Positions 55,366 to 60,612 of a stretch of DNA of 60,612 nt are shown piece by piece (within the stretch, counting starts at the first letter, position 1; each line of letters begins with the position of its first letter). Under the pieces are notes generated by a model. That model did no database searches. It had not been told where the DNA came from and saw only the letters and a list, made by a program, of their open reading frames with translations. The stretch is from Acidobacteriota bacterium (GTDB taxonomy: Bacteria; Acidobacteriota; Vicinamibacteria; Marinacidobacterales; Marinacidobacteraceae): NCBI GenBank assembly GCA_022822745.1, contig JAJEAO010000084.1, positions 1 through 60,612 on the forward strand, written 5' to 3'. A program made the translations under genes and the position numbers.

Positions 55366-56598
55366 GTGCCCCGCCCGCCGGCCTCGCGCTACGGGCGGAC
55401 GGTCTATCTCGGCCACAACGACACCCGGCCTGTCTTCCTGAGGCGCCGACCCCTGGCGGCGCAGGCAGGCGCGACGAACTACGACGAGGCCTGGCTCCAG
55501 GAGCTCCTGTTCCGGTGTCCCGAGATCCTGCCGATCGGAGAGCTCGACGAAGCCTTCGGTCCGGCGGTCCCGCTGTGCATGGAACTGGAGACCCCCGCCG
55601 GCTACGTGGACCTGGCCTGCATCAGTCCGTCGGGCCGCCTCACGCTCGTCGAGTGCAAGCTGTGGAGGAATCCGGAGGCGCGCCGCACGGTGATCGCCCA
55701 GATCCTCGACTACGCCAAGGAGCTGAACCGCTGGTCGTACGAGGACCTGGATCAGGCGGTGCGTCGCGCGCGGGAACCCGACGGGAACCCGGGCAGTCTG
55801 TTCGCGCTGGTCCGGGAGCAGCACGGATCCCTGGAGGAAGCATCCTTCGTGGACAACGTGACGCGCAGCCTCGCCGCAGGTCGCTTCCTGCTGCTCGTCG
55901 TGGGCGACGGCATCCGCGAGGATCTGGAGCGGATCGCGGACTACCTTCGGCAGTTCGCGGGCATCCGCTTCACCTTCGGCCTCGTGGAACTCGCGATCCT
56001 CGAACTCCCGACCGCCGACGCTCCCGGCGGCCTGATCGTCGAGCCTCGGATCCTGGCGCGCACGGTGGAGATCGAGCGCGGCATCGTGCGGATGGAGGAC
56101 GGCAAACCCGTTCTTGACCCGCCGTCTCCCCCTCCGCGGCCTTCCAACGGCAGGCGTCCTCTCACCGATGAGGAGTTTCGAGACGCGGTCAGCCATCTCG
56201 ATGTGGCGCTTCCCGGCAGGCTCGACAGGTTCTTCGAGAAGGCCCGCGCTCTGGGGCTCGTCGTGAGCGCCGGGGGAGCTTCGCGGATCCTGCACTGGAT
56301 GAGAAAGGACGGCAAGGTCAACTTCGGGACGCTCTCCCGGGACGGGACCGTGGACACGAACTACATCGCGTACAGCGCCGAGGACATCGGGGACGTCGAG
56401 CTGGGAGTCAGATATCTCAAGGCGTTGGCGAAGCTGATTCCCGGATCGGAGGTGCGAACGAAGGGCAACGCCTGGACCTGGCGCGTGGTCGCGGACGGAC
56501 GGCTGCCCCGGATCGCCCAGCTCCTCGACTGCTCCGACGAATGGTTGAGCGCCATCCGACAGACCATGGACGCGTGGACCCGCCACACCGGCGACTGA
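55366..56598 (+). CDS. PD-(D/E)XK nuclease-like protein of unknown role
   Basis: A 410-residue soluble protein. Residues ~40-125 show a nuclease-like core: E43, D82 in GYVDLACIS, E96-C97-K98 in LTLVECKLW and a following helix (RTVIAQILDYAKEL) with Q112, the order expected of PD-(D/E)XK enzymes of the DUF91/endonuclease NucS-like kind. The middle part (LLLVVGDGIREDLERIADYL) is typical of the same group. The C-terminal ~140 residues (FFEKARALGLVV, ILHWMRKDGKVNFGTLSRDG) form an unassigned domain. GTG at 55366 is the likely start. It neighbours toxin-antitoxin and R-M genes, so a defence role is plausible but not shown. Confidence 0.7.
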   Translation: MPRPPASRYGRTVYLGHNDTRPVFLRRRPLAAQAGATNYDEAWLQELLFRCPEILPIGELDEAFGPAVPLCMELETPAGYVDLACISPSGRLTLVECKLWRNPEARRTVIAQILDYAKELNRWSYEDLDQAVRRAREPDGNPGSLFALVREQHGSLEEASFVDNVTRSLAAGRFLLLVVGDGIREDLERIADYLRQFAGIRFTFGLVELAILELPTADAPGGLIVEPRILARTVEIERGIVRMEDGKPVLDPPSPPPRPSNGRRPLTDEEFRDAVSHLDVALPGRLDRFFEKARALGLVVSAGGASRILHWMRKDGKVNFGTLSRDGTVDTNYIAYSAEDIGDVELGVRYLKALAKLIPGSEVRTKGNAWTWRVVADGRLPRIAQLLDCSDEWLSAIRQTMDAWTRHTGD

Positions 56599-56772
56599 TC
56601 GGCCGGTCAACGCCAGGCGCGGGAAATCGGGGTTCCCCGTACGACGTCCGGGACGTCCTGGATCGCGCGCCTTCCTTCCGGCTCTTTCCCGAATCTGTCG
56701 GCGAATGACGCGCGAGATGACCGGCAGGCGTGGACCCGAACGGCCCTCTCCGGGGCGCGGTCGCGGCCTGCC

Positions 56773-57123
56773 TCAGTCGTCTCGCGACAGGAGCCGCAAA
56801 CTAGGGACGCGCTCGAAGTCCTTCCGATTGCGAGTGGCGAGCGCGGCGCCGTGGAGGAGCGCGGTCGCCGCGATCAGGGCGTCAGGCAGCCCGATGCCGG
56901 TGTCGCGACGAATCCCCCCGGCGAGCTCCGCGATCGTCCGGTCCACGCGGAGTTCTTCCAATGGAGCGAGCAGCCGGCCGACAGCAGCCAGTCCCCGGTT
57001 TCCGGCGAACAGTTCGGCCCTCGTGATGACGGAATAGCAGAGGCGGTCGGCGGATGCCAGGATCGGTCGGGCCCCCCGCAGATGATCGATGAACACATCC
57101 GTATCCACGAGGACGCTACCCAT
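56773..57123 (-). CDS. vapC: VapC-like PIN-domain toxin
   Basis: A 116-residue PIN ribonuclease. The acidic active-site set is D7 (VLVDTDVFIDHL), E37 (ITRAELFAG), D81 (GLPDALIAATAL) and D102 (TRNRKDFERV). As a VapC toxin it would cleave RNA, often tRNA, when the antitoxin is degraded. ATG at 57123 overlaps the antitoxin gene end by eight bases, the usual coupled order. Confidence 0.92.
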   Translation of the reverse strand: MGSVLVDTDVFIDHLRGARPILASADRLCYSVITRAELFAGNRGLAAVGRLLAPLEELRVDRTIAELAGGIRRDTGIGLPDALIAATALLHGAALATRNRKDFERVPSLRLLSRDD

Positions 57124-57376
57124 CGGAGCGTCCCCGGCTCACGCGACTCCAGCGACGGTTCCAGTCCTCCCGGCGAGGCGCTTCCGCATCAGGCACGGCT
57201 CCGAACGTCTCCCGCAGAGCGGCCTCCACATCCTCGGCGGGCGCGGGCCGGGCGAAGAACTCGTCGAGAGCCCGGCGAACGACCGCAGCCAGCGAGATTC
57301 CTTCGCGCTGCCGGATCTCGTCGATCCGCCGCCGCTGCTCTTCGGTCAGGTAAACCTGCGTTCTGGTAGCCGACAT
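57116..57376 (-). CDS. vapB: Ribbon-helix-helix antitoxin (VapB/CopG type)
   Basis: An 86-residue protein whose N-terminus is a ribbon-helix-helix DNA-binding fold (RTQVYLTEEQRRRIDEIRQR, then GISLAAVVRRALDEFF). The acidic-aromatic tail (APRREDWNRRW) would bind the toxin. ATG at 57376 was chosen over the in-frame ATG at 57388, because it starts at the usual distance from the beta strand. It probably autoregulates through a site over its own start. Confidence 0.88.
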   Translation of the reverse strand: MSATRTQVYLTEEQRRRIDEIRQREGISLAAVVRRALDEFFARPAPAEDVEAALRETFGAVPDAEAPRREDWNRRWSRVSRGRSDG

Positions 57377-57391
57377 ACAGCACAACATACA
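57374..57391 (-). promoter_or_regulatory. Candidate VapB operator
   Basis: TGTATG occurs twice on the minus strand (57391-57386 and 57379-57374) with a 12-base period in an AT-rich patch just upstream of and overlapping the antitoxin start. Spaced short repeats of this kind suit RHH dimers. Between here and the next gene (57392-57634) nothing else was recognised. Confidence 0.4.
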
Positions 57392-57634
57392 TCAAATCGG
57401 AACAGCGCCCTCCCGCGCGACCTGTACTCGCGGGCAGAGCGCTCACTCGCCGGCGGCGCGGCGGGCCGAGATCTCCCCGACCATTGGGCACCGCCGATCG
57501 CCAGATCGGCACCCGGCGCCGTCGGCTCGACCGCGCAGGCGGGGGCGGCTCCGAGCGACAGCGGGAGTGCGACACCACGAATGGCCGGCGCCACCGCGGG
57601 AGCCTCCGGGAGTCGCTCCGTCAACGGCTAGAGT

Positions 57635-58720
57635 ATGGGACAGCACACCGTGGCCCCTTCCTACCCCGCGCGAATCCGTCGGCTGATCGAGGAGTCTCCC
57701 TTCGCCATCGACACCGAGGTTGAAGTGTCCGGTCATCCACCCAGCATGGCGAGCTCCCAGTTCCTGACGAATCGGGAGCAGGGTGACTGGGCAGAGCAGA
57801 TCATCTTCGATGCCATCAACACGCACTCCTCCCGCTATCGCGCGGTTCGCTACGGACGTCGAGAGTCCCTTCCCGCCGATCACCCTCGGTTTCGACAGCA
57901 CTATGCGACCTACCTGAAAGAACTCAACTCATTCGGCAAGAAGCCGGACCTGCTTGTGTTCCCCAAAGGCCTCAATCTCTCCCCTTCGGATCGGGCAATG
58001 AGCGACGAGACCGTGCGCCAGGCCTTGGCTGCCATCGAGGTTCGCTCCAGCAGCTTCCTGGCTGAGAAGTATGCCCGGTTCATGTGGCATCGCAACAGGA
58101 CGGCGGAACAAGAGTGTCTCCGACTACAGTCGCTTCTCCTCACTGAACCGTACGGAACCCTCCTGCGCTCCAAAGCTCCCGAGACCTACTCGCTTCTCCG
58201 GCGTGCGTCCAGAGACACCTTCCGAGAGATCACGTTCCGAGCCACCCGCTGGTCGTCTTCTCCAGCCTTGCGAGAGATGAGTCGCCTCCTCCGCGATCTC
58301 AAGGCCCAAATCAGAATCCTGCACAAGCGAGACTACCTCAGCATCACGCCGAAGCTCGAGGACATTGCACTGGTCAACCGATGGATCCAGCGGTACGGCG
58401 TACCCCATCACTACCTCCAGGTGTTCTTCGACAAGGCCTATGCAATGTCCTTCGAAGAGATTCTCCGACTTGTATCCGACCCGGACTGCGAGGGACAGAA
58501 GTTCTCCGTGGAGAGAGATGTCAAGAACCAGCAGAAGACGACGCTGAAGATCGATGTGGCCGTCGGCAGGGAAATCGTGGGTCGCATCGACTTCCCGACA
58601 CACGAGTCGGCGGTGCGGGAACTCGCACGCGGCCGACTTCTGTTCTACGTTCGGTTCCGCGACGGCCGTGGCTATCTCGATGCCACGGCTCTCCACGAGG
58701 AGATTCTTCGCAGTGGTTGA
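57635..58720 (+). CDS. AccI-family type II restriction endonuclease
   Basis: A 361-residue protein resembling the AccI restriction endonuclease family. A nuclease core is visible: E54 in GDWAEQIIFDAI, P104-D105 in GKKPDLLVFPKG and E135-V136-R137 in AIEVRSSSFLAEKY, a PD...E-x-(R/K) arrangement. The rest (LITPKLEDIALV-like, YGVPHHYLQVFFDKAYAM, LLFYVRFRDGRGYLDA) matches no other known domain. AccI recognises GTMKAC; this specificity is only a suggestion. It overlaps the methyltransferase start by eight bases. Codon use is less GC-biased than in neighbouring housekeeping genes. Confidence 0.75.
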   Translation: MGQHTVAPSYPARIRRLIEESPFAIDTEVEVSGHPPSMASSQFLTNREQGDWAEQIIFDAINTHSSRYRAVRYGRRESLPADHPRFRQHYATYLKELNSFGKKPDLLVFPKGLNLSPSDRAMSDETVRQALAAIEVRSSSFLAEKYARFMWHRNRTAEQECLRLQSLLLTEPYGTLLRSKAPETYSLLRRASRDTFREITFRATRWSSSPALREMSRLLRDLKAQIRILHKRDYLSITPKLEDIALVNRWIQRYGVPHHYLQVFFDKAYAMSFEEILRLVSDPDCEGQKFSVERDVKNQQKTTLKIDVAVGREIVGRIDFPTHESAVRELARGRLLFYVRFRDGRGYLDATALHEEILRSG

Positions 58721-60230
58721 CACGTCCCGATATGCGGCCGTTGTCGGAGACAGTCATCGCCGGCGCCACGGGCAGTTCTTCACGCCACCCGGCGTCGCCC
58801 GCTTCATGGTGGACTGGGTTCTCGCCGGTGGCGCTCGGTCCCTTCACGACCCCGCCTTCGGCCTGGGCGCCTTCCATGAAGCCGCTCTCCGCCATGCATG
58901 CGTCTCCTTTTCCGGCAGCGAGCTCGACTCCACGATCCTGAACTACTACCGGGCTCGGACCCGTCGTGGCCCGAGCACACTTCGGAACGAGGACTACCTG
59001 CTCGCGTGGGAGAAGAAGCACGATTCGATCGTCTGCAACCCTCCCTACCTTCGATTCCAGCACTTTCGGAATCGAAAGGCGGTGTTCTCCGCCTTCAGGC
59101 GCCACACCGGCGCGCACCTGTCCGGATATACGAACTGCGCCTCGGCCTTCCTTCTCAAGTCCCTTCGGGAGCTCAACCCGGGTGGCAGACTCGCCTACGT
59201 CATGCCGCTCGAGTTCCTGAACACCGGTTACGGGACGCAGGTCAAAGCTCGGCTGCTTGCTGGCCCGAGCTCCCTCATCTTCATTCAACTCGACTGCGAG
59301 CGGGACGTCTTCCCTGACGCCGTCACTTCCGTGGGCATTGTTCTCTTCGACTCTGCCACGAGTGACGAGCGAGTTCGGTTCTATCGAGTGCGATCTCTGG
59401 AGGAGCTGGAGGGCATTTTCGAGACGCCTCCCGTGACCTCGGTCTCTCGTCGGGACTTGGCGGCGGATCAGAAGTGGCTGCCGTATCTTCGGCCATCGCG
59501 GATCTCGGTGAACGGCGAGCTTGTCGGATCCATTCGGCAGTACGGCCGATTCACTCGAGGGATCGCGACGGGAGCCAACGAGTTCTTCGTTCTGCGTCCC
59601 TCGAAGGTTCAGAGGCTGGGCCTCGATCGCGCCGAAGCCACGCCGTGCATCACGAAGAGCAAGCAGATCAGCAGCGCCGTTCTCACGCGCGACGATGTGC
59701 GGGAGCTCACGCGGGAAGACCAGCCCGTCGTCCTCTTCCGACCCGGGCTCGACTTGTCGAAGGGGGCGATGGCCTACGTCTCCCAGGGAGAGAGGAAACA
59801 ACTCCACCGACGATTTCTGCTGCGTCACCGTTCGCCGTGGTACAAGGGGGAATCCAGACATCCAGCTCCGCTGCTCTTCGGCGTCTTTTCCCGAGGTGGC
59901 TACAAGGTCGTTCTGAATCGGACGCCAGCGCTCACGCTGACCTGCTTTCACGGATTCGTTCCCAGTCTGCCGGGACGAGCCTATGTGGAGCGACTGTTCC
60001 TGTATCTGGCATCTTCGACAGGACGCGAGCTGCTGGCGGCCTCCTCCCGACGCTACGGAGATGCTCTGGTGAAGTACGAACCCGACGACCTGAATGGCGC
60101 GATCGCTCCCCGTCCGGAAGTCCTGGCGGAACTCGGCGATGAGGACGTCACGAACGCCGTGGCGAGTCTGCGATGCGGGCATGGCGTGCCGTCCCGAATC
60201 GAGGATCACTTCCGGATGCTTGCAACCTGA
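58713..60230 (+). CDS. N6-adenine DNA methyltransferase of the AccI-like R-M system
   Basis: A 505-residue gamma-class methyltransferase (M.TaqI/Eco57I-like). Motif X is GQFFTPPGVARFMVDW (20-35), motif I is DPAFGLGAFHEAAL (46-59) and catalytic motif IV is NPPY (109-112). LNPGGRLAYVMPLEFLNTGYG follows. The C-terminal half (~250-470) is the target-recognition region with IATGANEFFVLRPS. The start is GTG at 58713, with AGGAG ten bases upstream, inside the nuclease stop region. It should protect host DNA by adenine methylation at the nuclease's site. Confidence 0.88.
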   Translation: MVDTSRYAAVVGDSHRRRHGQFFTPPGVARFMVDWVLAGGARSLHDPAFGLGAFHEAALRHACVSFSGSELDSTILNYYRARTRRGPSTLRNEDYLLAWEKKHDSIVCNPPYLRFQHFRNRKAVFSAFRRHTGAHLSGYTNCASAFLLKSLRELNPGGRLAYVMPLEFLNTGYGTQVKARLLAGPSSLIFIQLDCERDVFPDAVTSVGIVLFDSATSDERVRFYRVRSLEELEGIFETPPVTSVSRRDLAADQKWLPYLRPSRISVNGELVGSIRQYGRFTRGIATGANEFFVLRPSKVQRLGLDRAEATPCITKSKQISSAVLTRDDVRELTREDQPVVLFRPGLDLSKGAMAYVSQGERKQLHRRFLLRHRSPWYKGESRHPAPLLFGVFSRGGYKVVLNRTPALTLTCFHGFVPSLPGRAYVERLFLYLASSTGRELLAASSRRYGDALVKYEPDDLNGAIAPRPEVLAELGDEDVTNAVASLRCGHGVPSRIEDHFRMLAT

Positions 60231-60271
60231 GACCCGCTCGTCGTGACACCCGGGGTCGAGGACACTGCCCC

Positions 60272-60612
60272 GTGAGTCCGGTCGCGTTGTGGGCGCCGCC
60301 GCTGGATCGGATCAGCGGGGGCAACCTCTACGACCGGATGCTGGTGCGGCATCTCGAGCGCCGGGGCCATGCCGTCGTCGTCCGGGCGTTCGATCCGGAG
60401 GGGACCGCGACTGCCGAAGACGCGGGCGACGCCGCCGCAGTGATTCAGGATGAACTGCTCCACCGAACCTTCCTTTCCGCGAATCGCCGGCTCCGGCAGA
60501 GACCGGGCCGGCCCCGGATCATCGCTCTGGTGCATCACCTGGCCTCCGACGAACCGGAGCGAGGGGAGGCCGAACGCGCATCGCTGCGGAAGCAGGAGGC
60601 GGCCTACCTCGC
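60272..60612 (+). CDS. Glycosyltransferase, N-terminal part (runs off the window)
   Basis: From GTG 60272 the first 113 residues read as the N-terminal Rossmann half of a GT4-type glycosyltransferase. ALWAPPLDRISGGNLYDRML supplies the donor-domain loop, HLERRGHAVVVRAF the second helix and strand, and IALVHHLASDEPE a conserved block. The catalytic C-terminal half is beyond the edge, so sugar and acceptor are unknown. Confidence 0.7.
   Translation, partial: MSPVALWAPPLDRISGGNLYDRMLVRHLERRGHAVVVRAFDPEGTATAEDAGDAAAVIQDELLHRTFLSANRRLRQRPGRPRIIALVHHLASDEPERGEAERASLRKQEAAYL

Noticed and set aside
56599..56772. Small gene between the nuclease-like gene and vapC
   Set aside because: Short frames exist but none has a ribosome-binding site or a recognisable motif; nothing supportable was seen.

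Overview
The window is GC-rich (roughly 70 percent G+C by eye), densely coded chromosomal DNA from a diderm, apparently aerobic heterotrophic bacterium. The diderm signs are a TonB-family protein, a TonB-dependent receptor and secreted beta-propeller proteins. A bacterial-type AspRS with a GAD domain, a long-form IspH, secreted LVIVD and BNR/sortilin-like propellers and a fused alpha/beta E1 dehydrogenase would suit Gemmatimonadota or a related phylum such as Acidobacteriota. The sequence alone does not settle the phylum.

Layout. 0-0.8 kb (minus) holds a damaged cobalamin locus: a frameshifted CobT N-terminal half runs in frame into a CobS-like C-terminal piece. 0.8-3.1 kb has aspS and a gamma-carbonic-anhydrase-like gene, followed by a divergent TonB-family gene. 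4.2-14.4 kb is a long minus-strand run in transcription order ispH, uvrB, icd, mdh, sucC, sucD, ndk, dcd, an archaeal-type dUTPase and a membrane protein. This joins isoprenoid synthesis, DNA repair, part of the TCA cycle and nucleotide sanitation. An atypical ferredoxin lies divergent to ispH. 15.6 kb has a stand-alone RusA-like gene. 16-20.2 kb is a three-gene minus-strand operon (HemN-like radical SAM protein, flavin-halogenase-like enzyme, acyl/aryl-CoA ligase) that looks like a small biosynthetic module. 20.4-24 kb has a fused E1 dehydrogenase and an acyl-CoA dehydrogenase. 24-29.3 kb has a hendecad coiled-coil protein, a large vWA membrane protein and a secreted LVIVD protein. 29.5 kb carries an AAA ATPase remnant.

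29.9-42.3 kb is mixed metabolism: sulfurtransferase, ketopantoate-reductase family protein, ilvD, indoleamine-2,3-dioxygenase family protein, threonine-dehydratase family protein, pruA and an SLC12-like transporter. A two-gene restriction-modification (R-M) system is inserted at 35.3-37.0 kb. 42.4-50.3 kb has hsp20 with a near-consensus promoter, then gap, then a cobalamin-riboswitch-controlled receptor plus PduO adenosyltransferase operon on the opposite strand, then pgk-tpiA-secG and tRNA-Leu(GAG). The B12 operon therefore separates gap from pgk-tpiA-secG.

50.4-55.3 kb has a SAM methyltransferase whose stop codon lies in the antisense tRNA, an HDAC-like deacetylase and a large secreted BNR propeller protein. 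55.4-60.2 kb is a defence/addiction cluster: a PD-(D/E)XK nuclease-like protein, a VapBC toxin-antitoxin pair and an AccI-like R-M pair. A glycosyltransferase runs off the right edge.

Most candidate novelty lies in the radical SAM/halogenase/ligase trio, the two R-M systems (the first nuclease may use an unusual S-x-K active site), the broken cobT-cobS junction, the orphan RusA gene and the architecture around the B12 riboswitch. No CRISPR array, complete insertion sequence or prophage was seen.
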